From Rubrivivax sp. (GTDB lineage: Bacteria; Pseudomonadota; Gammaproteobacteria; Burkholderiales; Burkholderiaceae_C): DNA of 64,000 bases. Below, in pieces: positions 1 through 10,519 of this stretch. Both the position numbers and the translations under genes were made by a program. Location of the stretch: the NCBI GenBank assembly GCA_004210455.1, contig SEFA01000005.1, positions 1 through 64,000 on the forward strand, in the 5' to 3' direction. The first letter of the stretch is position 1. Each line of letters begins with the position of its first letter. The notes under the pieces were generated by a model. That model did no database searches. It was given only the letters and a program-made list of their open reading frames with translations, and was not told the origin of the DNA.

Positions 1-191
1 GTCTCGATCAGGCCGGCGTCTTCCAGCACCTTGAGGTGGCGGCTGACCGCGGGCTGGCTGATCGCGAAGGGGCGGGCGAGGTCCTGCACTGTCGCCTCGC
101 CCTCGGCAAGCCGGGCGAGGATGGCGCGACGGGTGGGGTCGGCGAGGGCGGCGAAGGAGGCGTCGAGCGGGGGCATTGGTGAACGATCCAT
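1..191 (-). CDS. ArsR-family HTH transcriptional regulator (N-terminal part)
   Basis: This is the first 63 codons of a reverse-strand gene that runs off the left edge of the window. It encodes a winged-helix DNA-binding domain: an ALADPTRRAIL first helix, then QDLARPF and the recognition helix ISQPAVSRHLKVLEDAGLI, the pattern of ArsR/SmtB-type regulators. No metal-binding cysteines lie in the visible part, so the subfamily (metal sensor, or the SRPBCC-linked type often next to it) is open. ATG at 191 was chosen because it lies just after the putative operator; an in-frame ATG at 176 is an alternative. Confidence 0.85.
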   Translation of the reverse strand, partial: MDRSPMPPLDASFAALADPTRRAILARLAEGEATVQDLARPFAISQPAVSRHLKVLEDAGLIE

Positions 192-196
192 TATGT

Positions 197-207
197 AACG
201 AATCGTT
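197..207. promoter_or_regulatory. palindromic candidate operator for the ArsR-family gene
   Basis: AACGAATCGTT is a perfect inverted repeat with a single central base, inside an AT-rich stretch unlike the GC-rich surroundings, directly upstream of the regulator start. It fits an autoregulatory site; this is inference from position and symmetry. Confidence 0.45.
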
Positions 208-351
208 TATATAACGGGGTGCGCAGATTGTAAAGCGGGGATGCGGGAGGCACCGGCGTTGTCGTCAAGGCGGGAGAGGGGCATGGGCGCCTGCGGGGGC
301 GGTCCGGGGAGGTCGGGTTCCGGGCCGGAGCAAATACCGTTCCTGCCCCCC

Positions 352-2301
352 CTATGCCACCAGCAGCGGCCGCGGCACCGTCATCGGCGGCGGCGTCGAC
401 AGGGTGGCCACCGACGACGCGGCGGCCGGCGGCACGGTCGATCCGATCTGGATGCGCCCCTTGCCGGCACGCTTGGCCGCGTACATCGCATCGTCGGCGC
501 CGCGCATGACCGCGGCCATGTCGCAGGAGCCGCGGGCCAGCACGATGCCGATGCTCGCGCTCACGGTGACCCGGTGCCCGCCGGCGACCTCGATCGGCCG
601 CTCGATCTCCGACAGGCAGCGGTGGATCACGGTGCGCGCGCTGCCCGCGTCGCCGCGGGCGGCCAGCACGATCGCGAATTCATCGCCGCCCAGGCGCGCC
701 ACGATGTCGTTCGCGCGCAAGGTCTGCTGCAGGCGCGCGCCGACCGTCCGGAGCACCTCGTCGCCGGCCTCATGCCCGTGGCGGTCGTTGACCGGCTTGA
801 AGCCGTCCAGATCCAGATAGCAGACGGCAATGCCCGCCTCCGTCCGCAACGCCGTCGCCTGCGCGTCGGCGAGTTTCTCCTCGAACAGGCGCCGGTTCGG
901 CAGACCGGTCAGCGCGTCGCGGAAGGCCATGCCGTAGGCCTTCTCCTCGCTCTGCTTGAGCGCGTCGATGTCCATCAGCATCCACAGGCTCTCTTCCTCG
1001 GACACCAGCATGCCGCTGAGGTCGATCCACAACACGCCGCCGTCCTTCCTGCGCATCTGCACCTGGGTGCGGAAGCGTTGCCCGCCCCGCAGCGCGCCGT
1101 AACCGGCCCGGCCGATGTGGTCGAAGGTGGCCTGGTCCAGGTAGAGGTCGCGCATGGACCTGCCGCGCAGCTCGCCGGGGCCGTAGCCGAGGATGCGCGC
1201 CAGGGCCTTGTTGTCCCAGAGGATCACGCGCGACTTGAGACGCACCATGCCGACCAGGTCGTTCTCCAGCATCAGCGCCTGCTCGCGCGCGGTGCGGTCC
1301 GCCGCGAGACGGCCGTGATGCTCCTGCTTCTGGCCCCGGTACAGCAGCACGGAGGCGACACCGACCAGCAGGATCATCAGCGCCACCAGGACGCAGACCT
1401 CGGCCACCTGCCGGTGCCAGGCCCCGAGGTACTCATCGGTGCTCAGGCCGGCCAGGACGGTGAACGGGTAACCCGCCACGCGGTGGTAGGCGGTGATCCG
1501 TTCGACCTTGTCCAGCGCCGTCGACGTCACGTACCAGCCCTGCGCCGCGTTGCGCTGGATGTTTTCCCGCAAGGCCGCGGAGACGGTGCCCTCGCCCAGC
1601 CCCTTGACCGCGCGGGGCTCCGACGCGGAATGACGGGCCACCAGCAGGAAGTTGTCGTTCATGCGCATCGACATGGCGCCCGAGCGCCCGAGCGCCATCC
1701 CGGCGAAGTGTTCCGCGAAATGCTCCGAACTCACCTCCGTCAGCACCACGCCGTCGAATCCGCCGTCGGCGTTGATCAGCCGGCGCGCGACCACGATGCA
1801 CCAGACGCCCGTCAGGCGGCTGAGCAGCGGCTCGGACACCACGGTGGCGTCGCGCGCCCTCGCGCGCTCGAAGTAGGACCGGTCGCCGAGGTGGATGACC
1901 GCCGTCGGCGCGCCATCGGCGCCGACACCGTCGCTGACCACGTCGCCGGTCGCGTCGACCACGCGCACCGCGCTCACATGCTTGAGCAGCACGCGCTGCT
2001 CGGCGACCATCTGCGACAGCACGTCGGCTCGGTCCGCTTCGCGGGCCGTCTTGGCATACCGCTCGGCCACCGTGGCCAGGGCGTTGTCGATGAGGCGCAG
2101 TTCGGAGGCGACCTCGCTGCTCATGCTGGTGGACAGGTTCTCGGCGGTCAGGCGCGCGGCGTCCTCGTCGCCCTCCCGGGCGTTGCGCAGGCTCAACGCG
2201 GCGGCCAGGCACAGCATCAGCGCCAGCAGCAGATTGCCGGCGGCCAGCCAGCGGCGCAGGCGGGCCAATGTATTCCTGACGATCGTCCGTTGTAGTTTCA
2301 T
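352..2301 (-). CDS. membrane diguanylate cyclase (Cache-like sensor, PAS, GGDEF)
   Basis: The 649-residue protein should synthesise c-di-GMP from GTP. A first membrane helix (about residues 17-38) is followed by a periplasmic region of about 250 residues resembling a double-Cache sensor, a second helix near 300-322, a PAS domain (about 345-460) and a C-terminal GGDEF domain starting at FRDALTGLPNRRLFEEKL. The active-site GGDEF motif is intact, and RAND five residues before it is the RxxD inhibitory I-site, so product inhibition is expected. The ATG at 2301 is preferred over an upstream in-frame start at 2385 because GGGAGGA lies at good ribosome-binding distance. No EAL domain is present. The signal sensed is unknown. 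Confidence 0.9.
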   Translation of the reverse strand: MKLQRTIVRNTLARLRRWLAAGNLLLALMLCLAAALSLRNAREGDEDAARLTAENLSTSMSSEVASELRLIDNALATVAERYAKTAREADRADVLSQMVAEQRVLLKHVSAVRVVDATGDVVSDGVGADGAPTAVIHLGDRSYFERARARDATVVSEPLLSRLTGVWCIVVARRLINADGGFDGVVLTEVSSEHFAEHFAGMALGRSGAMSMRMNDNFLLVARHSASEPRAVKGLGEGTVSAALRENIQRNAAQGWYVTSTALDKVERITAYHRVAGYPFTVLAGLSTDEYLGAWHRQVAEVCVLVALMILLVGVASVLLYRGQKQEHHGRLAADRTAREQALMLENDLVGMVRLKSRVILWDNKALARILGYGPGELRGRSMRDLYLDQATFDHIGRAGYGALRGGQRFRTQVQMRRKDGGVLWIDLSGMLVSEEESLWMLMDIDALKQSEEKAYGMAFRDALTGLPNRRLFEEKLADAQATALRTEAGIAVCYLDLDGFKPVNDRHGHEAGDEVLRTVGARLQQTLRANDIVARLGGDEFAIVLAARGDAGSARTVIHRCLSEIERPIEVAGGHRVTVSASIGIVLARGSCDMAAVMRGADDAMYAAKRAGKGRIQIGSTVPPAAASSVATLSTPPPMTVPRPLLVA

Positions 2302-2515
2302 GAAATCGTCCTCCCTGTGGAGCCGACGGTAAGAAAACGCCCGCCGGAAGCCCTGGACGTTGTACGCCCGCGTCGCCGGCCCCACCAGCCGGGACTGGCT
2401 GAAGCTCGTGTAGGGCGTCCACCGACGGGGATTGCCCTGAGGAACGCCCTCGCGTCGCGCAAGGTCGGCCGGATCGGGTTAGGGTGCGGGGAACACCTGG
2501 AATCACCGGATCACC

Positions 2516-3625
<1,110 letters not shown>

Positions 3626-3645
3626 CGCGCAGGACAGGAGCCCGC

Positions 3646-5037
3646 ATGGCGCACGACGTCGTCAGCTACCGTTTCGACAGCTTGCGTGAGTTGATGGCCA
3701 AGGCCACGCCGGAGCGTTCGGGCGACCGGCTCGCCGGCGTATGCACCGAGTCCGAGCGGGAGCGCGTGGCCGCCCAGATGGCCCTGGCCGACCTGCCGCT
3801 GAAGACCTTCCTCAACGAGGCCGTGGTCCCGTACGAGGACGACGAGGTCACGCGCCTGATCGTCGACACGCACGACGCCGTGGCCTTCCAGCCGATCAGT
3901 CATCTGACCGTCGGGGACCTTCGCGAGTGGCTGCTCTCGGACGCCGCGGACACGACGACGCTGACGCGTGTCGCGCCCGGCCTCACGCCGGAGATGGTCG
4001 CCGCAGCGAGCAAGATCATGCGCAACCAGGACCTGATCCTGGTCGCGAAGAAGTGCGAGGTCGTCACGCGCTTCCGGAACACGCTGGGCCTGTCGGGCCG
4101 GCTGTCGACGCGACTGCAGCCCAACCACCCGACCGACGACGTCAGCGGCATCGCCGCCAGCGTGCTGGACGGCCTGATGTACGGCAGCGGCGACGCGGTC
4201 ATCGGCATCAACCCGGCCACCGACAACGTGACCCAGGTGGCGCATCTGCTGCGACTGCTCGCGGAGGTCATCGAACGTTTCGAGATCCCCACACAGAGCT
4301 GCGTGCTCACGCACGTGACCAACACGATGCAGTGCATCGAGCGCGGCGCGCCGGTCGATCTGGTGTTCCAGTCCATCGGGGGCACGGAGGCGACCAACCG
4401 CAGCTTCGGCGTCGATCTGAAGCTGCTGGCGGAGGCTCGCGCGTCCGCGTTGTCGCTGGAGCGAGGTGCCGTCTTCGACGACGGCGGACGCGGGCGTCAC
4501 GTCATGTACTTCGAGACCGGCCAGGGCAGCGCGCTGTCCGCCGGCGCGCACCACGGCTGCGACCAGCAGACCGTCGAGGCGCGGACCTACGCGGTGGCGC
4601 GGCACTTCGAGCCGCTGCTGGTGAACACGGTGGTCGGGTTCATCGGGCCGGAGTACCTGTACGACGGCAAGCAGATCATCCGCGCGGGATTGGAGGACCA
4701 CTTCTGCGCGAAGCTGCTGGGCCTGCCGATGGGCTGCGACATCTGCTACACCAACCATGCCGCGGCCGACCAGAACGACATGGACGTGCTGCTCACGCTG
4801 CTGGGCGTGGCGGGCTGCAACTTCATCATGGGCATCCCGGGATCGGACGACGTGATGCTCAACTACCAGACGACGTCGTTCCATGACGCGCTGTATGCGC
4901 GGCGGGTGCTGGGCTTGCGGGCCGCGCCGGAGTTCGAGCGCTGGCTCGAACGCATGCGCATCGCGCAGCCCGGCGCGCCGGGGCATCTGGTGGACGGCAT
5001 GTCGCCGGCGTTCGCGGCTCTGCTGCCGTCTTCGTGA
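3646..5037 (+). CDS. eutB: ethanolamine ammonia-lyase large subunit
   Basis: The 463-residue protein is the catalytic TIM-barrel subunit of adenosylcobalamin-dependent ethanolamine ammonia-lyase, which cleaves ethanolamine to acetaldehyde and ammonia. Recognised from the N-terminal YRFDSLRELMAKATPERSGD, the GINPATDNV segment and the C-terminal CDICYTNHAAADQNDMDVLL and GIPGSDDVMLNYQTTSFHD stretches. Length is typical. The small subunit follows with a 4-bp GTGA overlap. No microcompartment shell genes are nearby, so this is the simple two-gene type used for nitrogen scavenging in many proteobacteria. Confidence 0.95.
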   Translation: MAHDVVSYRFDSLRELMAKATPERSGDRLAGVCTESERERVAAQMALADLPLKTFLNEAVVPYEDDEVTRLIVDTHDAVAFQPISHLTVGDLREWLLSDAADTTTLTRVAPGLTPEMVAAASKIMRNQDLILVAKKCEVVTRFRNTLGLSGRLSTRLQPNHPTDDVSGIAASVLDGLMYGSGDAVIGINPATDNVTQVAHLLRLLAEVIERFEIPTQSCVLTHVTNTMQCIERGAPVDLVFQSIGGTEATNRSFGVDLKLLAEARASALSLERGAVFDDGGRGRHVMYFETGQGSALSAGAHHGCDQQTVEARTYAVARHFEPLLVNTVVGFIGPEYLYDGKQIIRAGLEDHFCAKLLGLPMGCDICYTNHAAADQNDMDVLLTLLGVAGCNFIMGIPGSDDVMLNYQTTSFHDALYARRVLGLRAAPEFERWLERMRIAQPGAPGHLVDGMSPAFAALLPSS

Positions 5038-5885
5038 ACCGCGCCATGGGCAAGATCTCGGACGACAACACGGACGGGCCCTCGCCCCAGGCGATGGGCG
5101 ACGCCGTCACCCCGAATCCCTGGCATACGCTGCGCCGCCACACGCCGGCGCGCATCGGCCTGGGACGCGCGGGCGTCAGCCAGCCGACGGCGGCGCACCT
5201 GGCGTTCCAGCTCGCGCATGCGCAGGCGCGGGACGCGGTGCATCTCGAGCTCGATCACGCGGCCTTGGCGGCATCGTTGAACGAGGCGGGCTTGAAGACT
5301 TTCGATCTGCACAGCGCTGCCGCCGATCGAGCGGAGTACCTTCAGCGACCGGATCTCGGGCGACGGCTCGACGATGAATCGACGGCCCGGCTGTCCGCGC
5401 TCGATGTGGAGGCTCAACCGGATCTGGCGCTGGTCGTGGCGGACGGCCTGTCCGCGCTGGCGATCGAGCGACAGGCGCTCGCGTTCATCGAGGCGCTGCG
5501 GCCGCTGCTTGCCGACGATTGGCGCTGGGCACCGGTGTCCATCGTCCGTCAGGCGCGGGTGGCGGTCGGCGATCCGATCGGTCACGCGCTCGGGGCGAAG
5601 CTCGTCGTCGTGCTCATCGGTGAACGCCCGGGTCTGAGCTCCCCCGACAGCATGGGCATCTACGTCACCTGGGCGCCCCGCCCCGGCCGCGTGGACGCGG
5701 AGCGCAACTGCATCTCCAACGTGCGGCCGGAAGGGCTCGAGCCGGAAGCCGCGGCGGCGCGCCTGGCTTGGCTGCTCAACGAGGCCAGGGCCCGTCAGGT
5801 GACAGGCGTTGCGTTGAAGGATGAGAGTGCGGGCGCCGCGCCGGCGGTTGAGACGCGGGAGACGTTCCGGCTGGATGGCGATTGA
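5034..5885 (+). CDS. eutC: ethanolamine ammonia-lyase small subunit
   Basis: The 283-residue partner of EutB completes the cobalamin-binding lyase. Family hallmarks are TPARIGLGRAG near the N-terminus, the LADGLSALAI-type segment (here VVADGLSALAIERQ), and GERPGLSSPDSMGIYVTW followed by RNCISNVRPEGL. The GTG start overlaps the eutB stop as GTGA, a sign of translational coupling; an ATG four codons later is also possible. The C-terminal tail of about 20 residues is poorly conserved. Confidence 0.93.
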   Translation: MNRAMGKISDDNTDGPSPQAMGDAVTPNPWHTLRRHTPARIGLGRAGVSQPTAAHLAFQLAHAQARDAVHLELDHAALAASLNEAGLKTFDLHSAAADRAEYLQRPDLGRRLDDESTARLSALDVEAQPDLALVVADGLSALAIERQALAFIEALRPLLADDWRWAPVSIVRQARVAVGDPIGHALGAKLVVVLIGERPGLSSPDSMGIYVTWAPRPGRVDAERNCISNVRPEGLEPEAAAARLAWLLNEARARQVTGVALKDESAGAAPAVETRETFRLDGD

Positions 5886-5907
5886 TGACTGCTACGGCCG
5901 CTGGTCC

Positions 5908-6405
5908 TCAAGGCGAAACGAAGCTCTCCTTGCCCGCCTTCTTGTCGTCCTCGGCGATCTTCACGTCGGCGTCGTCGACGACGCCGTCCTTGTTGCGGTC
6001 GTGGAGGTTGAACATGCTCAGCCCGGCGGCCTGGAACTCTTCCAGGCTGATGCCGCCGCTCTTGTCCTTGTCGAGCACGCCGAAGCGCACCTTGGCCTGG
6101 CGCATCTGGCGCTGCAGTTCCTCGCGGCGCTTCTCCGCGTCGGCCATCTTGCCGATGCGCTGCATCAGCCGGCCTTCGAATTCGCCGAGATATTCGGCTT
6201 CGCTCAACACGCCGTCGGCGTTGAAGTCGATGCGCACGAACTCGACCTCGCGGCCGAGCTTGAATTCGGCCAGCAGCACCTTGCCGTCGCCGTTGAGGTC
6301 CTGCTCGGCGATGAAGGTGGTGGAGGAATGCGAGGCGGCCAGCACCGGCAGCGCGGCCAGGCCCAGCAGACTCACGAACAGGGCACGTCGGACGGTGGTG
6401 GTCAT
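5908..6405 (-). CDS. secreted EF-hand protein with four calcium-binding loops
   Basis: The 165-residue product starts with a clear signal peptide (TTTVRRALFVSLLGLAALPVLA). It carries four EF-hand-like loops: DLNGDGKVLLAEF, DFNADGVLSEAEY, DKDKSGGISLEEF and DRNKDGVVDDAD, with acidic residues at positions 1, 3, 5 and 12 mostly kept, so it should bind Ca2+ in the periplasm or outside. The ATG at 6405 overlaps the stop of the DUF4198 gene (ATGA), so the two were one operon. An upstream in-frame start at 6453 would bury the signal peptide and is rejected. The specific role is not known. Confidence 0.8.
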   Translation of the reverse strand: MTTTVRRALFVSLLGLAALPVLAASHSSTTFIAEQDLNGDGKVLLAEFKLGREVEFVRIDFNADGVLSEAEYLGEFEGRLMQRIGKMADAEKRREELQRQMRQAKVRFGVLDKDKSGGISLEEFQAAGLSMFNLHDRNKDGVVDDADVKIAEDDKKAGKESFVSP

Positions 6406-7133
6406 GGCTGGGGCTGCACTTCGAGGGTGAGGGTGGCCGTGGTGCTGATCCACAGCGCGGGGTTGTCCGGCGAGGCGCGACGCACGCGCACCTGCAGCAG
6501 GTAGAGGCCGGCGGTCTTGGGCTTGAAGCTCACCTCGCCGGCGGCGTTGGTGCTGAAGTCCAGCTCCGGCTGCTTGCGGCTGACGTAGTTCTGGCCGTCG
6601 GCGATGACGGTCAGCGTCTCGCCGGCCAGCGGCTTGCGGTTCTCGCGCACGCGCACGGTGACGGGCTCGCCGGCGTACAGCTCGTACGGCTTGGTCACCG
6701 GGAAGATCTCGACACCCTCGGCGTCGAAGTCCACTGCCGTAGGGCGGCCGCGGGTGACGTAGACGTCGGCGCGGGTGATGCTCTGCACCTCGATCGGCTT
6801 GTCGCCGGGCTTGGCGTCCTCGGCACGCTCGGAGAAGACCACCCTGCCCTCGCGCAGCACGCCCTTGGCCAGCCTGCCCTTGCGCACGCCCGACGACACC
6901 AGGTAGGTGCCGTTGCCGGCGCCCAGCGGCACTTCGAGGTAGCTGGCGTCCTTCAGCACGGCGGCCGGCGTCAGGGGCAGCTTCTTGCCGTCGGGGCCGA
7001 CCACCTGGAAGGTGTCGGACTTCATCGCCACGTCAGGACGCAGGTCGCCTTCGGCGAACGAGGCCTCGACGGTCACATGCTTGCGCTGCTCCTCCGCGCT
7101 GAAGGTATTGGGCTTGAGATAGAGGGTCGGCCG
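6402..7133 (-). pseudogene. DUF4198 family periplasmic protein, 5' end cut off
   Basis: The frame encodes most of a DUF4198 protein (beginning RPTLYLKPNTF, then two beta-rich domains, with YELYAGEPVTVRVREN and AAGEVSFKPKTAGLYLLQVRV in the second). Family members, often beside TonB receptors or metal and Ca-binding proteins, start with a signal peptide just before a motif like RPTLYL. Here homologous-looking sequence stops at about 7133, where the Tn3-family end begins. A GTG at 7076 could still start a 224-residue protein, but it would lack the export signal. I see no matching signal-peptide fragment beyond the transposase, so the 5' end was deleted rather than merely split. Confidence 0.65.
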
Positions 7134-7167
7134 TGATTCCTGAAAAATCCGCAGGAAGCTACCTAAG
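7130..7167. repeat. candidate terminal inverted repeat of Tn3-family element
   Basis: The 38 bp ending in CTACCTAAG resemble Tn3-family ends in length, in the inner TAAG terminus and in the GAAAA core. The site lies 15 bp beyond the transposase stop and coincides with the break in the DUF4198 frame. I could not find a convincing partner at the other end, so this is provisional. Confidence 0.4.
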
Positions 7168-7181
7168 TGCTTGTCAGGACT

Positions 7182-10142
7182 TCAGAATCTAATCTTGTAG
7201 TCGATCGGCTCGACGGGCTTTGACAGGTCCAGTGTGTAGTCGCCGAACCTATTGATGTGGGCGGTTCTGTAAGGCGACAGCCCGCGAAGCACTGGCTCGC
7301 CAAGCAAAAAGCCTTCGGCCTGTAGTTCCTTCAGCTTCCGCGACATCCATTGGACGTTGTGAAGGATGACCATGTTGGCCACCAACTGGCTGTACTTGAT
7401 GACCTTCCGCTGCTCGTGTCGGAGGTTCTCAGCAATGATCCCCTCCCCTCCGAAGAACAGCCACTTCACGAAGTTGTTGAATTCCTCGCTCTTGTTGGTG
7501 GCGGCGTGGATGGAGCGCCGCAACTCGATGTCGTTAACGTAGTTCAGGAGAAACATCGTCCGGATCACTCTGCCCAGTTCTCTGAAGGCGAAGTAAAGCT
7601 TGTTCTTACGGCTAAACGTCCCCAGGCGGCGCAGGATCATCGACGGCGTGATCTTCCCCAATTTGATCGATACAGCGACACGCAGCATGTCTCGATAGTG
7701 CAAGGCCAGCAGATCCCAGTCGATGGTTCCGCGGAACAGGCTCTGGATGTGCTTGTATGGGACGCCGGCCTCAGCCTTATAAAACACGAGATCCTTGATG
7801 TTCCGGATGCGGGGCATGAGCTTGATGCCAAGCAAGTGCGCAAGTCCGAAGACCGGCGCGCTTTGAGCCTGCGTGTCGCCGTGTAGCGTATCGGGCTGGA
7901 TGTCGGACTCGTTCTTGACGAGTCCATCGAGGATGTACACCGCTTCATACACGCCGCAGGGAATGAAGTTCCCGAACAAGGCGATGTACATGTCGGACAC
8001 GTGGTAGTAGCCGATGCCGCCGTAGCCCCCGTACCTCAGGTGGTACTCGGACATCAGGTTCTGCTCGTAGACGTTCCACTTGGTGCCATCGGCAGAAGCC
8101 GACTTGCCCGTGCCCCAAAACTGGGGGAGCGCGAACCGGTTGTAGGCATTGACGACCTTGAAGATGGCTTTGTCCAACCGCTCCTCGGTCACGTGGTGAA
8201 GATTCAGCCAGGCCACTTGTTTTCGCGAGAGTCCCTTGACTGACAGGGCCGTCTGGGTAGGGCCGAGATTGCAGCCGTAGCAGAACAGCGTGGTCAGAAA
8301 CCGCTTGCGCGGATCGTCAACCTTGCTTTCGAACCCGGACAGCGGTCCGAACTGCTTGTGCAGGTCTAACCATCGCTCGGTCTCGGTCAGCACGTCGAGA
8401 ATGCTCGTCGTGGCCATGGAGTTCGTGATCGCTTGATCGAGCTCAGGCAAGCCATCTGGCGGCGGCGCTCGATCGGCGCGCCTGAGGAGCAGGCCGTTCT
8501 CCGTGAGAGCGACGTGCTCGTTGTCAGGGAAGCGATCGTCGACCTTCTGGGCTACTTCAAGCAGTTGTTGCTTCAACAGCGCCACCAAGGCGTCACCGTC
8601 TGTTGGCAGCCCCACCATGCTGGCGTAGTCGGTCACTTCAGCGTCAAACTCGTCCCAACCAACCAAGTGATCACGATAGTCGTCAAACTGATCGCTGTTC
8701 TGGACATACAGGTCACCTGACTTCAGTTCCTCCATGACATGGGAGAAGACGCAGAGCTCAAGGTACTTTCGGTGCAGCAGACCTTCATTGGGTCCGACTC
8801 CCTCGATCAAGTTGCGCCACCGTCGCTCTGAGAGCCACGACAGTTCAACGGCTTCAAGTCCGGCATCTGCCCGTACGAACTCCTTGTGACTGGAGCGGAA
8901 CTGCATCATCCAGGCAACGGTCTTCAGGAGACTCTCATCCGGAGACGAGGACTTCAGCTGCATGGCATCGAGGCACTGAAACAAGAGCGCGCGTTTGCTG
9001 CGGTACTGCTGCAGCATGAACGGGTAGTAGTTATTACCAGCGAATGCCATGTGTTCATCGCATCGCTCGATCCAGATTGACGGCTCCTCGTCGAGGATCT
9101 TGCGCATGCGCTCGACGCGGGCCGGATCGCTGCCATCTTCTTCGAAGGCCGTGAGGACATCGCGGAACTGCGCAATGAGGGCCTCACCTTGGGCGACGTG
9201 CTCAAGCTGGTACTCCTTCAGCCGCTCGCGCGCCAGGTTGTGCATGTTCCTGACGGACCGAATGAAGATCTCGGCCACGTCATCCACGGCCTTCTGAAGC
9301 TGGGCGTGAATGAGAAGCACAGCGAGTGCATAGCGCTTCACCGGCTTGAGCGCGGCCATCTCTCGCACGTTCAAGGCTCGGGCTTCGAGCACAAACTGCG
9401 TGCGCTTCGACACTGGCATCTCGTTGGCCGTGGGCAGCGCATCTGCCAGCTTGCGAACGGCCTCAATGTGCGTCAGGTAGCTGGCCACCTCTCGAACGCT
9501 TGGTTGCTTGGGTTCGCGTTTGAGTTGTTCCCACTGGCTCTTTCCAGAGCGCGTTCTGAAGAGGCTATCGATGCGTTCACGCTGGTGCTCGTCCAGGCGG
9601 GAGGCGATCGCTTGCTGCAGGCTGTCGTTGACCCGTGATCTTGCCCTTGCGGCAGCGCGAGACAGGGTCACGAAGCCCGGCAGCTCGAAGCGGTGATGAA
9701 GCAACTCTTCGAGCAACACGTTGATGATGTCGGGCAACTCCTGCTTCGTCTGGGCCGCCTTGATCGCTTGCTCGTCCAGCCACTCGCTTCCGTCAGCTCC
9801 CAGGACCTTCAGTCCTGCGTACTCGCGGAGGAGCCGATGGTGGATTGACTTGCTCCCCGACTCGTCGTAGGCCTTGAGATCTCGGACTCCAAAGACTGGC
9901 ACTCCAAAGTGCTTGCAGATGTGGCGCACGATCACCGAAGGGATATCCGCCGCCATCGGGAAATAACCCAATCGCTGAAGCACCTTCAGCTGCATGGTGA
10001 TGAGCGCCTGTGTCGTTGCACGACGGTAGGCGTCAGCAACAAACTGACGCTCCTTCTGCGATGGAGTGAACAACGCCAGGAGATCCTTCTCCGAGACCTC
10101 TTCTCGAAGCTGAGGATACGCAGTCTCGGTGATGTTGCTCAT
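7182..10142 (-). CDS. tnpA: Tn3-family transposase
   Basis: The 986-residue length is that of Tn3-family transposases. Catalytic-site candidates are Asp685 in SADGTKW, Asp756 in LHGDTQAQSAPVFGLAHLLG and Glu886/887 in NKSEEFN, with spacing close to that of the family DDE triad. Other family stretches are YHVSDMYIALF, LDGLVKNES and KLMPRIRNIKDLVFY, plus FGGEGIIAENL near the C-terminus. The gene looks intact. No resolvase, res site or passenger gene is attached, and base composition is visibly less GC-rich than the genes to its left. It marks the left border of the metal-resistance island. Confidence 0.95.
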   Translation of the reverse strand: MSNITETAYPQLREEVSEKDLLALFTPSQKERQFVADAYRRATTQALITMQLKVLQRLGYFPMAADIPSVIVRHICKHFGVPVFGVRDLKAYDESGSKSIHHRLLREYAGLKVLGADGSEWLDEQAIKAAQTKQELPDIINVLLEELLHHRFELPGFVTLSRAAARARSRVNDSLQQAIASRLDEHQRERIDSLFRTRSGKSQWEQLKREPKQPSVREVASYLTHIEAVRKLADALPTANEMPVSKRTQFVLEARALNVREMAALKPVKRYALAVLLIHAQLQKAVDDVAEIFIRSVRNMHNLARERLKEYQLEHVAQGEALIAQFRDVLTAFEEDGSDPARVERMRKILDEEPSIWIERCDEHMAFAGNNYYPFMLQQYRSKRALLFQCLDAMQLKSSSPDESLLKTVAWMMQFRSSHKEFVRADAGLEAVELSWLSERRWRNLIEGVGPNEGLLHRKYLELCVFSHVMEELKSGDLYVQNSDQFDDYRDHLVGWDEFDAEVTDYASMVGLPTDGDALVALLKQQLLEVAQKVDDRFPDNEHVALTENGLLLRRADRAPPPDGLPELDQAITNSMATTSILDVLTETERWLDLHKQFGPLSGFESKVDDPRKRFLTTLFCYGCNLGPTQTALSVKGLSRKQVAWLNLHHVTEERLDKAIFKVVNAYNRFALPQFWGTGKSASADGTKWNVYEQNLMSEYHLRYGGYGGIGYYHVSDMYIALFGNFIPCGVYEAVYILDGLVKNESDIQPDTLHGDTQAQSAPVFGLAHLLGIKLMPRIRNIKDLVFYKAEAGVPYKHIQSLFRGTIDWDLLALHYRDMLRVAVSIKLGKITPSMILRRLGTFSRKNKLYFAFRELGRVIRTMFLLNYVNDIELRRSIHAATNKSEEFNNFVKWLFFGGEGIIAENLRHEQRKVIKYSQLVANMVILHNVQWMSRKLKELQAEGFLLGEPVLRGLSPYRTAHINRFGDYTLDLSKPVEPIDYKIRF

Positions 10143-10519
10143 CGGTCAGGACCCCGGGGTGATGCAAACGACGCCGACTGGCACGTCGATAGCGGCCCTG
10201 GAAGGTGCTGCCCAATCCGTCGTTGGGCGAAGATGGTAGTCAGAAACACGGAAGAAGGCGATGCCGAACAACGGGCGTTTCGCATTCGAAGCGACCAGCG
10301 TGTCGACTTGGCTTGCTCAAGGTGAGACCTGACCCCCAGCTCCTGCGTGGCGAGATGACTTCGCGTTCGATGTTGGCGATGGGCTTAAGGAACTAGGGAA
10401 CACCCTACCCGAAACAGTTGGGCCTTTGCGGGGTCGCCTGCATTCGCAGCACGGCGCCCCATCCGGCGTCTGTTCATCGGAGCACCGACGCCCTGCAATC
10501 AAGTGCCACCGAATTGAGA
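10143..10519. other. gene-free stretch between transposase and copper block
   Basis: I see no convincing gene here on either strand. It should contain the right end of the Tn3-family element and the old insertion junction, but no clear copy of the left repeat could be recognised. A CTTAAG at about 10384 recalls the TAAG inner terminus, but flanking similarity is poor. Confidence 0.5.

Noticed and set aside
241-2295. Long forward-strand open frame antisense to the diguanylate cyclase
   Set aside because: His/Arg/Gln-rich shadow caused by high GC; the reverse strand encodes a complete, motif-bearing protein.
10380-10440. Possible right terminal repeat of the Tn3-family element (CTTAAGGAACTAGGG...)
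   Set aside because: Only the innermost bases resemble the left end; the remaining positions do not match, so it was not called.
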